Assembly (NCBI RefSeq): GCF_938028825.1
Contig: NZ_CALIZP010000017.1
Span: 1-64,000, forward strand
Direction of reading: 5' to 3'
Length of the DNA: 64,000 bases
From: an uncultured Cardiobacterium sp.
GTDB lineage: Bacteria; Pseudomonadota; Gammaproteobacteria; Cardiobacteriales; Cardiobacteriaceae
The notes under the pieces were generated by a model. It was not told where the DNA came from, did not search any database, and saw nothing but the letters and a program-made list of their open reading frames with translations. Shown one piece after another: positions 7,838-14,872 of the stretch (positions are counted from its first letter, which is position 1; every line of letters starts with the position of its first letter). The position numbers were made by a program, and so were the translations under genes.

Positions 7838-8323
7838 ATGTCCATCATTCACGGTACGTTTACCTATGACACCAGCGGCAAGCAGTTATGCTTGCATTCC
7901 GAACAGCCCCTGACCGTGCTTGACATCCGCCTGCCGGGTGATACGGCCAGCAGTGTTTATGACAACGACGGCATGGAAGTGCGGCAATACAGCCGCGTGA
8001 CCCTGTGGCTGGAACAGACGGCTGACGGCACCATGCCGCGTTTGGCGACCGCCACCCCCGCCCCGCCGGCGCGGAGATGTCGCCCGGGCAATGCTCTGCT
8101 CAGGCTGCTGTGCCTGCCCTCCTGCCTAGCTCAGGCCGCTGCATTTACCCAAAAACAGCACCAGCAACCCTGCGGCGACGGTGAATATCAGCGCCCGCCC
8201 CGTGCTGCGTTCGTGCCAGAGTTTTGTGCTGTTTGGCGCTGCGCCCACCGTCGCATCATGGTCGGTTGGCTGCTGATTGCCACCATCCTGGGCACCCTGT
8301 TCCTCGGCAGTCAGTTGCTCTAA
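7838..8323 (+). CDS. Small phage protein, unknown, convergent overlap with antisense gene
   Basis: The gene starts after a clear AAGGAG site, and the first 75 or so residues look like a real beta-rich domain (HGTFTYDTSGKQL, TVLDIRLPGD, VTLWLEQTADG). After about residue 75 the composition changes to Cys/Arg/Pro-rich and the frame runs into DNA that encodes a convincing gene on the other strand (8126-8518). The natural protein may be shorter, with the open frame carried on by chance or after a frameshift. Function unknown. It is the first gene of a block inserted between terminase and portal. Confidence 0.5.
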   Translation: MSIIHGTFTYDTSGKQLCLHSEQPLTVLDIRLPGDTASSVYDNDGMEVRQYSRVTLWLEQTADGTMPRLATATPAPPARRCRPGNALLRLLCLPSCLAQAAAFTQKQHQQPCGDGEYQRPPRAAFVPEFCAVWRCAHRRIMVGWLLIATILGTLFLGSQLL

Positions 8324-8518
8324 ATAATCCAGCCCTGCTGCCGTGGGGCCACGGACCACCACATCCAGAATCCGGCCATAATCCTCACGCCGCTTGCTCC
8401 GCCGGGTGGCGGCATGCAGCAACCCCCGCTCTTGCAGATAGGCGACTTCGTCAAACATATCGGGGCTGGGCTGCACGCCACGCAGCAGCTGCACATGAAT
8501 TTTTTGTCTGGGGGTCAT
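8126..8518 (-). CDS. Antisense moron: winged-helix-like protein with C-terminal membrane anchor
   Basis: This is the only well-formed minus-strand gene inside the late operon (130 residues). The first 75 residues form a winged-helix-like pattern (helix QKIHVQLLRGV, helix FDEVAYLQERGLL, helix GPTAAGLDYLEQL). A polar linker of about 30 residues follows, then one membrane segment at the C-terminus (ALIFTVAAGLLVLFLG). The layout suggests a tail-anchored regulator or a superinfection-exclusion type protein expressed from the prophage. The ATG at 8518 faces the 21-bp palindrome at 8558-8578. It is unlike neighbouring genes in orientation and is probably a moron with its own promoter. Confidence 0.6.
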   Translation of the reverse strand: MTPRQKIHVQLLRGVQPSPDMFDEVAYLQERGLLHAATRRSKRREDYGRILDVVVRGPTAAGLDYLEQLTAEEQGAQDGGNQQPTDHDATVGAAPNSTKLWHERSTGRALIFTVAAGLLVLFLGKCSGLS

Positions 8519-8557
8519 GCGGTGTCCGGGGGAAGGGAAAAGGACATCATACCCAAT

Positions 8558-8578
8558 ATTTACAACCGCGTTGCAAAT
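8558..8578. promoter_or_regulatory. 21-bp palindromic operator-like site upstream of rha-like gene 1
   Basis: Two 9-bp arms (ATTTACAAC and GTTGCAAAT) flank a 3-bp centre; one pair mismatches. A near-identical site precedes the second rha-like gene at 19735-19755. It lies between the divergent antisense gene (start 8518) and the rha gene (start 8801), so one bound protein could control both. Confidence 0.55.
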
Positions 8579-8800
8579 GGCGTATAGTGCTTCGCGAGGC
8601 GTCGAAAACCTCGTAAACAGCGGTCTCCCGCATCCGACATTGTGGTTTTTTTATGCCCGTATGGGCGACCCTGTTATGCCGGGGGGGCAGAGAATACAAC
8701 ACCCGCAAGGGGAATCATCTCGGCTGACTGTTTACAGCTTTCGAACGCCCCGGCACCCCTACAACAGGGAATCTTCGAAAAACTTAAACAGGAGTCAGTC

Positions 8801-9487
8801 ATGACCAGCTACAAAGAACCCCTGGTTCGCTTCTCCGGTAACCGCCTGATTACCACCTCACTTGCCGTCTCTAATCACTTTCAGCGCAATCATCGAGATG
8901 TGCTTACCACTATCCGCTCACTTGATTGCTCGCCCGAATTTAGAGAGCGAAATTTTACGCTCTCCTCGTACACGACCAGTCAGGGCAAATCACAGCCGAT
9001 GTACGAAATCACCCGCGACGGCTTTTCCTTCCTCTGCATGGGCTTTACCGGCGCGCAGGCGGCGGCGTGGAAAGAAAAATACATTGCCGCCTTCAATGTG
9101 ATGGAGCAGGAACTGCAACAGCCCGCCAGCCGCCTTGAAACCCATATGGCGCAGCTGGCGGCCGGCATGAACACGCTGCTGGCGCAGAACCGGATGGTGC
9201 ACAAATACATCGCCCTGCTGGAAATGAACCAGAAGGGCAGGCGCCGCATCAAGCGCGAAGACGAGGCCATCATCCTGCAATTGCGCGACGAGGGCTTGAG
9301 CCAGGCCGATATTGCCCGTCTCTTGCGTATTTCCGCCACCGCCGTCAACCGCATCATCCACGGCGAATACCGCTTTTCCGACAGCCCCGCCGGCAAGGGC
9401 ATCAGCGAGCTGCTCGAAGAAATGCTGGCGCGCGAACAGCAGCAGCTGGCCGCCACCCTCGGCCTGCCGGAGGTGCCCCATGCCTAA
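8801..9487 (+). CDS. Rha family phage regulatory protein with C-terminal HTH
   Basis: The 228-residue protein starts at ATG 8801 after AGGAGT. Residues 10-105 match the Rha pattern: TTSLAVSNHFQRNHRDVLTTI, then FTLSSYTTSQGKSQPMYEIT, then DGFSFLCMGFTGAQAAAWK and FNVMEQEL. Residues 145-195 hold a helix-turn-helix (EGLSQADIARLLRISATAVN). Rha proteins act on lysogeny decisions in lambdoid phages. This copy lies between terminase and portal, not in the early region. The 5' leader is long (about 280 bp from the antisense gene) and holds the operator-like palindrome. A second, divergent Rha-like gene is at 19768-20403. Confidence 0.8.
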   Translation: MTSYKEPLVRFSGNRLITTSLAVSNHFQRNHRDVLTTIRSLDCSPEFRERNFTLSSYTTSQGKSQPMYEITRDGFSFLCMGFTGAQAAAWKEKYIAAFNVMEQELQQPASRLETHMAQLAAGMNTLLAQNRMVHKYIALLEMNQKGRRRIKREDEAIILQLRDEGLSQADIARLLRISATAVNRIIHGEYRFSDSPAGKGISELLEEMLAREQQQLAATLGLPEVPHA

Positions 9488-9656
9488 TGTTTCCCCCGAC
9501 GACCGCGAAGACGCCCTGCGCATGGCTTCCGCCGTGCTGGCCCTGATTGAAGACCTGACCGCCAACCAGCGCGAAGATACCGTCACCATCCATGCCCCCG
9601 GCCTCTACTATCTCGCCAGCCTCACTCGCAGCGAGCTCGACAAGTACTACTGACCG
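9480..9656 (+). CDS. Short helical phage protein, unknown
   Basis: This 57-residue gene begins at an ATG overlapping the end of the rha gene and stops near 9653, just before a strong terminator. It has one acidic helix (SPDDREDALRMASAVLALIEDL) and a second segment with LYYLASLTRSELDKYY. It is probably co-translated with rha gene 1 and closes the inserted regulatory cassette. No family is recognised. Confidence 0.5.
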
Positions 9657-9663
9657 CCCCGAC

Positions 9664-9690
9664 AGCGCCCCTTTGTGGGGCGCTTTTTTT
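9664..9690 (+). terminator. Rho-independent terminator closing the rha cassette
   Basis: A perfect 8-bp stem (AGCGCCCC / GGGGCGCT) with a five-base loop is followed by seven T. It lies in the middle of the late region between terminase and portal, so late transcription must read through it or restart downstream. This supports the view that 7.8-9.7 kb is an inserted unit. Confidence 0.85.
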
Positions 9691-9758
9691 CGCAAACTGC
9701 TCTACTCGCCGCCCGGCTCCACCCGCCTTATCCTGCCGCAAACCCCAGGAGCCGTGCC

Positions 9759-11219
9759 ATGTCCCGCAAGAAGAAACCTGCCCGTATCCCCGCCAAACCC
9801 ACCTCGGCTTCCACCGAGGTGGCCATCGAACGCAACCTGACTACCCTGGAAAGCATCGACAAGGTGCTCACTGACCGCCTTGGCGGCGATAGCAGTGCCT
9901 ACCGCGACCTGCTCACCGATACTACCGTCACCGGCACATGGACGCAGCGGCAGACGGCGCTAACCAAGATGGAGCGACAGATTGTCCCCTATGACGCCAA
10001 CAATGCCGCCGATGTCGAGGCGGCAAAGTTTGTCGAGGCACAGTTGAGCCGCATCAACTTCGACCACATCCTCAAGGCTATGCACTGGGGCGTGTTCTAC
10101 GGTCTGGCCGTAGGTGAAGCGATGTGGGATATTGAGGACGGCAAGGTGGTTTTGGCCGATGTGCTGGTGCGTGACCGTAGCAAATTCAAATTCGACATCA
10201 AGCAACAGCTGCTCTACACCGGCAACGGCGGCGACGAGGTCATGCCACCGCGCAAATTCTGGACGTTTTCCGCCGGCGGCGATACCACCGACAACCCCTA
10301 CGGCTTGGGACTGGCGCACTACCTCTACTGGCCGGTGCTCTTCAAAAAGGCGAACGTGAAGTTTTGGCTGGTCGGCAACGAAAAGGCCGCCACCTCGGTA
10401 CCGCATGGCAGCTTTGACCCGCGCTCGCCCACCGTTGAGCGCGACAAACAGCAACTGCTTGCCGCCCTGGTCGGCATCAAGAATGCCGCCGCGACAGTGA
10501 CACCGCTGGGCACGACGATTGAACTGCTCAAGGGAGAATCCGGCAGCGCCGACTACAAGACCCTTTGCACCTACATGGACGAGGCCATTGCGCTCGTTAC
10601 CCTCGGCCAGGTCATGACCTCGCAGGCTGTCGGCGGGCAGTACAAGGCCGAAGTGCAAAACGAAGTCAAGCAGGACATCATCAAGGCCGACGCCGATCTG
10701 CTCTGCGCTTCGTTTAACGCCAGCATTGCCACATGGCTCACCGAGTGGAATTTTCCGGGGGCGCGCCCGCCGAAGCTGTGGCTGCGTACCGAGGAAGTCA
10801 AGGACACCGCCACCATCGCCGCCACTTACGCCAAGCTGGCCGTCCTCGGCTACCGCCCGACACTGGAGACCATTGAGGAGACCTTTGGCGGCAAATGGGA
10901 AACCATGCAGCCGGTGGCATCAAGCCAAGCCGGAGAATCGGCTACCGACTTTGCCGAAGGAGACGACGAAGCCCCCGATACCGCCGATCACCTCGCCGAC
11001 CGCCTCGCTCGCGAACTCGCCCCGCACGGGCAGGCGTGGCTGGACAAAATCGCCGCCGAACTCGCCGCATCGGAAACGCTGTTGCAATTCCGTGAGCGGC
11101 TGGACGCCCTGGCGCCGCAGCTCTCGCTGGATGATTATGCGGCGGTGCTGGCGCGCGCCTCGACCGTCGCCCATCTTGCCGGGCGCGCTGAAGTGCAGGA
11201 CGAAGGTAGGGCACCATGA
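9759..11219 (+). CDS. DUF935 portal protein (Mu gp29-like)
   Basis: The 486-residue protein starts at ATG 9759 after CCAGGA; in-frame codons upstream fall in the terminator and are excluded. The sequence matches the DUF935 portal of Mu-like phages: an N-terminal segment TLESIDKVLTDRLGG, a central core with HWGVFYGLAVGEAMWDI (about residues 108-125), and helices around AIALVTLGQVMTSQA (about 280-295). Twelve copies would form the head vertex through which DNA enters and leaves. It overlaps the MuF gene by four bases. Confidence 0.88.
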   Translation: MSRKKKPARIPAKPTSASTEVAIERNLTTLESIDKVLTDRLGGDSSAYRDLLTDTTVTGTWTQRQTALTKMERQIVPYDANNAADVEAAKFVEAQLSRINFDHILKAMHWGVFYGLAVGEAMWDIEDGKVVLADVLVRDRSKFKFDIKQQLLYTGNGGDEVMPPRKFWTFSAGGDTTDNPYGLGLAHYLYWPVLFKKANVKFWLVGNEKAATSVPHGSFDPRSPTVERDKQQLLAALVGIKNAAATVTPLGTTIELLKGESGSADYKTLCTYMDEAIALVTLGQVMTSQAVGGQYKAEVQNEVKQDIIKADADLLCASFNASIATWLTEWNFPGARPPKLWLRTEEVKDTATIAATYAKLAVLGYRPTLETIEETFGGKWETMQPVASSQAGESATDFAEGDDEAPDTADHLADRLARELAPHGQAWLDKIAAELAASETLLQFRERLDALAPQLSLDDYAAVLARASTVAHLAGRAEVQDEGRAP

Positions 11220-12472
11220 CCGTCGCCTACGGCAAACTGCCGTTTGAGGAGCAGCTGCGTTTTTTCCGCAACAAGCTGAACATCCCGACTGAAAGCTATG
11301 CCGACATCTACGGCGCCGAACACGACCACGCCTTTGTCGTCGCCGGCGCCAACCGCCTCGACCTGCTGGCGGACTTCCGCACTGCCGTGGACAAGGCCAT
11401 TGCCGACGGCACCACGCTGGAAGAATTCCGCCGCGACTTCGACGCCATCGTCGCCAAATACGGCTGGGAGTACAACGGCGGACGTGACTGGCGCAGCCGC
11501 ATCATCTACGACACCAACCTGCACAGCAGCTATCAGGCCGGGCGCTACGAACAGCAGCGCGAGGCCAGCCACTACCGGCCCTACTGGGAATACAAGCACC
11601 GCGAGGGACAGCGTCACCCCCGCCCGGAACACGAAGCCTGGGATGGCCTTGTCTTGCACTGCGACGACCCGTGGTGGCAGACGCATTACCCCATCAACGC
11701 CTACGGCTGCAAATGCACGGTCATCGCGCACAACGCACGCAGCCTCGCCAAGCGCGGTCTGAAAGTCGGTACCGCGCCGCCAACCGAATATGAAGAGCGG
11801 GTCATCGGCAAGAATAGCGCCAACCCGCGCACGGTGCAGGTACCGAAAGGGCTGGACCCCGGCTTTGACCACATCCCCGGTGCCAGCCGCGACAAATCTC
11901 CGACACAGTTTTTCTTTGACAAGGCGAAGGGCTTGCCACCGCTGCTCAGTAGCACTTCGGTCTCTTCCCTGTTATCCAATCCCCAGGCACGCGGTATGCT
12001 CAACCGTGAAGTCGCGGCCATGGTGGACAAGCTCGTGCGGGATGGCGTATCACGAGGCGCCAGTCTCTCCGTTGGCGCCATCGCGCCGGGCATCATCAAG
12101 GCGCTGGATCAGCGCGGCCTGACACCGTCCACATCCGTCATCACCTTGCGCGATCAGGATGTTTTGCACGCGTTACGTCCGGGTAAACACCAGCCCTTGC
12201 CAGTGCAATTCTGGCGGGATCTCGCGGATCATCTGATGACCCCGGAACGCGTACTGCTGATGAAAAACGAGAATCCGCCGGTGCTGCTTTATGTGTACGA
12301 CTTGGGCGGGGACAAGGGCAAGATTGCACTAAAAATGGATTACGACCTTGCAGTCAAAACGCCGCAAGGCAAAAGAAAGGTGAAGGGAAACATTGTGCGC
12401 ACTGGCTCAATGTTGCTGACACAGGCCGAAATAAACAGCCTCAAAGGAGAAATAGCCATTTGGCAAAAATAA
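11216..12472 (+). CDS. MuF head morphogenesis protein with C-terminal toxin-like extension
   Basis: The 418-residue protein has an N-terminal MuF domain (about residues 1-200) with the RIIYDTNLHSSYQAGRY signature and INAYGCKCTVI, which define the phage SPP1 gp7/Mu F minor head family. Mu F is of similar length, but here residues 300-418 read like an added globular domain (VITLRDQDVLHALRP, QFWRDLADHLMTPERVLLM, GKIALKMDYDLAVK). This resembles the nuclease-type C-termini of MuF polymorphic toxins. If so, it could be ejected with phage DNA. The head role is secure; the nuclease reading is an inference from pattern only. The next 427 bp are non-coding. Confidence 0.85.
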   Translation: MTVAYGKLPFEEQLRFFRNKLNIPTESYADIYGAEHDHAFVVAGANRLDLLADFRTAVDKAIADGTTLEEFRRDFDAIVAKYGWEYNGGRDWRSRIIYDTNLHSSYQAGRYEQQREASHYRPYWEYKHREGQRHPRPEHEAWDGLVLHCDDPWWQTHYPINAYGCKCTVIAHNARSLAKRGLKVGTAPPTEYEERVIGKNSANPRTVQVPKGLDPGFDHIPGASRDKSPTQFFFDKAKGLPPLLSSTSVSSLLSNPQARGMLNREVAAMVDKLVRDGVSRGASLSVGAIAPGIIKALDQRGLTPSTSVITLRDQDVLHALRPGKHQPLPVQFWRDLADHLMTPERVLLMKNENPPVLLYVYDLGGDKGKIALKMDYDLAVKTPQGKRKVKGNIVRTGSMLLTQAEINSLKGEIAIWQK

Positions 12473-12480
12473 ACAGTAAC

Positions 12481-12582
12481 GGGAGCATCAGGACGGGCAG
12501 GATTCGAACCTGCACTATGAAGAAAGGCAGCTTGTTGTTTTACCCCGTTGTATAAAACAGCAAACCTTAAGCCAAGCTCCCC
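12481..12582 (-). ncRNA. tRNA-like element 1
   Basis: Read on the minus strand, the 102-nt element starts GGGGAGC and ends GCTCCC, forming a 6-bp closing stem. The T-arm is perfect: GCAGG / CCTGC around a TTCGAAT loop (12497-12513). An internal stem pairs TGTTTTA with TAAAACA around a ten-base loop. Ten extra bases lie between the T-arm and the closing stem, so it is not a canonical tRNA. It could be a degenerate tRNA gene or a tRNA mimic. Confidence 0.45.
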
Positions 12583-12657
12583 ACTCACCTTAATTGGGCC
12601 CTTCGCCCTAATGCTTGCCTAGAAGTATACGCCAAAAACACACAGGAAATCATGAAG

Positions 12658-12731
12658 GGCTGCGGTTTGCCTGATTCGAACAGGATCATAGTGGCGATCA
12701 CTAACCTTTCCAGTAGGAAACCCCCGCAGCC
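12658..12731 (-). ncRNA. tRNA-like element 2 (cloverleaf-like, 74 nt)
   Basis: The minus strand gives a 74-nt unit with a perfect 8-bp acceptor-like stem (GGCTGCGG / CCGCAGCC). A 5-bp D-arm-like hairpin (TTTCC, four-base loop, GGAAA) and an anticodon-like hairpin (TAGTG / CACTA) follow. Last is a T-arm with four pairs and a TTCGAAT loop. Four unpaired bases (CAAA) between the T-arm and the acceptor strand depart from a normal tRNA, and the D-loop is too short. Total length equals a tRNA. No CCA is encoded. Confidence 0.5.
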
Positions 12732-12743
12732 TGTGAATGCGAT

Positions 12744-12787
12744 GCTGTGCCGGGGCGGATTCGAACCACCGTAACCGCACACCAGCC
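12744..12787 (-). ncRNA. tRNA T-arm-like hairpin 3
   Basis: A 5-bp stem with one G-T pair (GGTGG / CCGCC) encloses the same TTCGAAT loop (12754-12770). Flanking GTGC/GCAC and GCTG/CAGC can extend the stem with bulges. No matching acceptor stem was found at tRNA distance, so only the T-arm-like part is supported. Confidence 0.4.
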
Positions 12788-12899
12788 GCGTGAAAGTGCA
12801 TTCCTGCTTCCAGCGCGTCCTTAAGGTGCCCGTCCCGTCTGCCTGAATGGGGCTCTACGGCGAAGCATCTGCCAGCCATACTACATCCTGAAAAACACC

Positions 12900-13358
12900 A
12901 TGCCAACACTCACCATTACCAACCAGCAAATGGTCGCCGCCCTTGCCAAGCTCAAGGTGGCGGGATTTCTCGATAAGGCCTTCTTTTCCGCCATCGGTGA
13001 GGCACTGATGATTTCCACCGCCGAGCGTTTCGACCGCGAGGAAGCACCGGACGGCACACCGTGGGAACCTCTCTCGCCCAAGTACCGGCAGCGCAAGATG
13101 CAGATTTTCGGCGAGGACAAAATCCTGCGTTTGCGCGGCTATCTGCGCGACACCATCCGCTATCAGGCTTCCGATACCGAGCTGCGCCTCGGCAGCAACC
13201 GCGTCTATGCCGCTTTGCATCAATTCGGCGGCCCCTTCCGCGCCTTCGGTACGCATGATGCCGTCATGCCCGCCCGTCCCTATCTCGGTCTCTCGAACGA
13301 AGACCAGCAGGAAATCCTCGACACCGTGCAGGATGCCTTTACTGCCATGACGCCCTGA
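12900..13358 (+). CDS. Virion morphogenesis protein (Mu gpG-like)
   Basis: This 152-residue protein fits the phage virion morphogenesis (gpG/tail completion) family. It has an N-terminal helix-rich part, then SAEFDREEAPDG-type residues before GTPWEPLSPKYRQRK, and the typical C-terminal HQFGGPFRAFGTHDAVMPARPYLG run (split here around residue 110). Members act in head-tail joining, and the position after MuF is standard. No strong ribosome-binding site precedes the ATG at 12900, so expression may depend on the untranslated leader of this block. Confidence 0.8.
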   Translation: MPTLTITNQQMVAALAKLKVAGFLDKAFFSAIGEALMISTAERFDREEAPDGTPWEPLSPKYRQRKMQIFGEDKILRLRGYLRDTIRYQASDTELRLGSNRVYAALHQFGGPFRAFGTHDAVMPARPYLGLSNEDQQEILDTVQDAFTAMTP

Positions 13359-13585
13359 GCGGCGTTTTCAGGCGTTGTATGGCAAAAGGTGGGCAAGTAT
13401 TGCCGCGCGTCCGTAAAACGCCGCCTGCCCCATTTAGCAAACGCCAGAAAAGCCCATCCGTCCCGCTTGCGTGACCGGCATTTTAACCATCCGGTTGAAA
13501 TGGTCGCGCAGCTCGCGAAATCCCTGCTGCAATTCCCCAACTTGTCTAGTCGCTGCCCCCATGCGCCGTCCCGATAATCGGCGGC
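13359..13585 (+). promoter_or_regulatory. Structured intergenic region before the protease gene
   Basis: The 227-bp gap starts with a nested inverted repeat. GCGGCGTTTT (13359-13368) pairs with AAAACGCCGC (13415-13424), and GGCAA pairs with TTGCC inside. The 19-bp motif CAACTTGTCTAGTCGCTGC follows at 13538-13556, a variant of the copies at 3468 and 28421. A 62-codon open frame (13389-13577) has no ribosome-binding site and is not accepted as a gene. The layout suggests an end of one transcript and a promoter for the capsid genes. Confidence 0.45.
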
Positions 13586-14542
13586 ATGGACAGAATCGCA
13601 ATTTTCAAAACCGGTCACCACGCCGCCACCTCCGGCGAGACGCTTGACGCCACAGCGGACTACGTCCGCGCCATCGCTGCCGCCTACGACCCTGCGCTGC
13701 ACGAGGCGCCGGTCGTTATCGGCCATCCCAAGGACAACGCCCCGGCTTTCGGCTGGGTGCGCGCGCTTACCTTCGACGAAGGCAGCGGCACGCTCTATGC
13801 CGACCTTGCACAAGTCGAGCCGCAATTTGCCGCGCTACTGGCGGCTGGGCGCTTCAAGAAACGCAGCGCCTCCATCTACGACCCCGACCATCCCAACAAC
13901 CCCACCCCCGGCAAGCCGTATCTGCGCCATGTCGGTTTCTTGGGCGCGCAGCCGCCGGCAGTCAAAGGCCTGGCCGATTTTGCCGCCGCCGCAGCGCCCG
14001 TGTACGAATTCGGCGATCCCGCCGCAACACCCCCACCCCCTACGGAGATGCCCATGAATGAAGACGAACTGAAGAAGAAAGAAGAGGAACTTGCCGCGCG
14101 CGAGAAAGAGCTCGCCGACCGCGAAGCTGCAGTGAAGCGGCGCGAAGAAGAACTCGCCGCCGAAGAAGCCGCGCGCGAGCAGGCCGAAGCCGATGACTAT
14201 GCCGAAGGGCTGGTGAAGGCCGGCAAATTGCTGCCGGGTGAAAAAGCCGCCGTGGTCTCGGTACTGCTCACCGGCAAAGACGCCACCTTCGACTTCGCCG
14301 AGGGCGGCAAGAGGGTGCAGAAACGCACCAGCGACGGCATTAAAGCCGTGCTCGACCGCCTGCCGGCCACGGTGGACTTCGCCGAACGCACCCCGGAAGA
14401 CCCGAACAAGCGCACCCTGCCACAAGCGGGCGACGGCAACGACGAAGACAAAGCCGCCGCTGCGCTGGAGAAGAAAATCCAGGACTTCGCCGATAAAAAA
14501 GGCCTGACCTTTGCCCAGGCTGCCGCCCAATTCCAGGAGTAA
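13586..14542 (+). CDS. Prohead protease with fused scaffold region (Mu I/Z-like)
   Basis: The 318-residue protein matches the Mu I family. The N-terminal 150 residues contain the protease fold (GHHAATSGETLDATADYVRAIAAAYDP, HEAPVVIGHPKDNAPAFGWV split over residues 9-60), then KKRSASIYDPDHPNNPTPG and LRHVGFLGAQPPAVKGL. The last 160 residues are a charged coiled coil of scaffold type. In Mu the scaffold Z is an in-frame internal product. The protease would cut the scaffold and the capsid N-termini during head maturation. The start ATG 13586 lacks a strong ribosome-binding site. Confidence 0.85.
   Translation: MDRIAIFKTGHHAATSGETLDATADYVRAIAAAYDPALHEAPVVIGHPKDNAPAFGWVRALTFDEGSGTLYADLAQVEPQFAALLAAGRFKKRSASIYDPDHPNNPTPGKPYLRHVGFLGAQPPAVKGLADFAAAAAPVYEFGDPAATPPPPTEMPMNEDELKKKEEELAAREKELADREAAVKRREEELAAEEAAREQAEADDYAEGLVKAGKLLPGEKAAVVSVLLTGKDATFDFAEGGKRVQKRTSDGIKAVLDRLPATVDFAERTPEDPNKRTLPQAGDGNDEDKAAAALEKKIQDFADKKGLTFAQAAAQFQE
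14054..14542 (+). CDS. Nested head scaffold protein (Mu Z-like internal start)
   Basis: Inside the protease gene, in the same frame, an ACGGAG site (14042-14047) sits six bases before ATG 14054. Translation from here yields 162 residues made only of the coiled-coil and acidic C-terminal part (MNEDELKKKEEELAAREKEL at the start). This repeats the known I/Z arrangement of Mu, in which the scaffold is made separately. The internal start is visible; use of it is inferred. Confidence 0.6.
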   Translation: MNEDELKKKEEELAAREKELADREAAVKRREEELAAEEAAREQAEADDYAEGLVKAGKLLPGEKAAVVSVLLTGKDATFDFAEGGKRVQKRTSDGIKAVLDRLPATVDFAERTPEDPNKRTLPQAGDGNDEDKAAAALEKKIQDFADKKGLTFAQAAAQFQE

Positions 14543-14545
14543 CCC

Positions 14546-14863
14546 ATGCCACAAGCCAACATCCTCTCCCTCGGCATCAACCTCAAAGAAGCCGTCAAGC
14601 GCGGCCAGCTCGTCAGCATGACCGGCGAACTCGCCACTACCGGCAGCAAAGAACCCATCGGCGTCGCGCAGTACGACGGCAAGGCGGGGGAGCGTATCCC
14701 GGCCATCGCCCTCGGCCTTGCCGACATCACCGCCAGCGGCCTTGCCGTCGGCGACGGAGTCAAGGCCAACGCCGGCAATGCGGAAAAGGCCACCGGCGCC
14801 GCTGAAGCCTTTGCCATCGTCCACAGCGTCGAGGGCAGCCGCGTCGAAATCTTCATCAAGTAA
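14546..14863 (+). CDS. Capsid cement/decoration-like protein (DUF2190 type)
   Basis: The 105-residue protein begins after CCAGGAGT. It is Gly/Ala-rich and beta-rich, with GQLVSMTGELATTG and GVAQYDGKAGERIPAIALGLADI, a pattern of the DUF2190 capsid cement group. It lies between protease/scaffold and major capsid genes, the usual place for decoration proteins. It would bind the outside of the expanded capsid. The family call is from pattern and position. Confidence 0.65.
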   Translation: MPQANILSLGINLKEAVKRGQLVSMTGELATTGSKEPIGVAQYDGKAGERIPAIALGLADITASGLAVGDGVKANAGNAEKATGAAEAFAIVHSVEGSRVEIFIK

Positions 14864-14872
14864 GGAGCATCC

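Larger units (their letters stand above)
12473..12899. other. 427-bp untranslated block inside the head operon
   Basis: No convincing gene lies here on either strand, which is unusual for a compact phage operon. The minus strand has three copies of a T-arm-like hairpin with a TTCGAAT loop (described separately), separated by A/T-richer DNA. The block sits between MuF and the gpG-like gene, so it would be transcribed antisense to any tRNA-like product from the late promoter. Confidence 0.7.

Noticed and set aside
8224..8616. Plus-strand frame over the antisense gene region
   Set aside because: It has Arg/Pro/His-rich shadow composition with no start signal; the minus-strand gene is better supported.
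12658..12731. Canonical tRNA gene
   Set aside because: Four bases separate the T-arm from the acceptor stem and the D-arm is abnormal, so only tRNA-like is claimed.
13389..13577. 62-codon frame between gpG and protease genes
   Set aside because: It has no ribosome-binding site and overlaps the hairpin and promoter-like motif.
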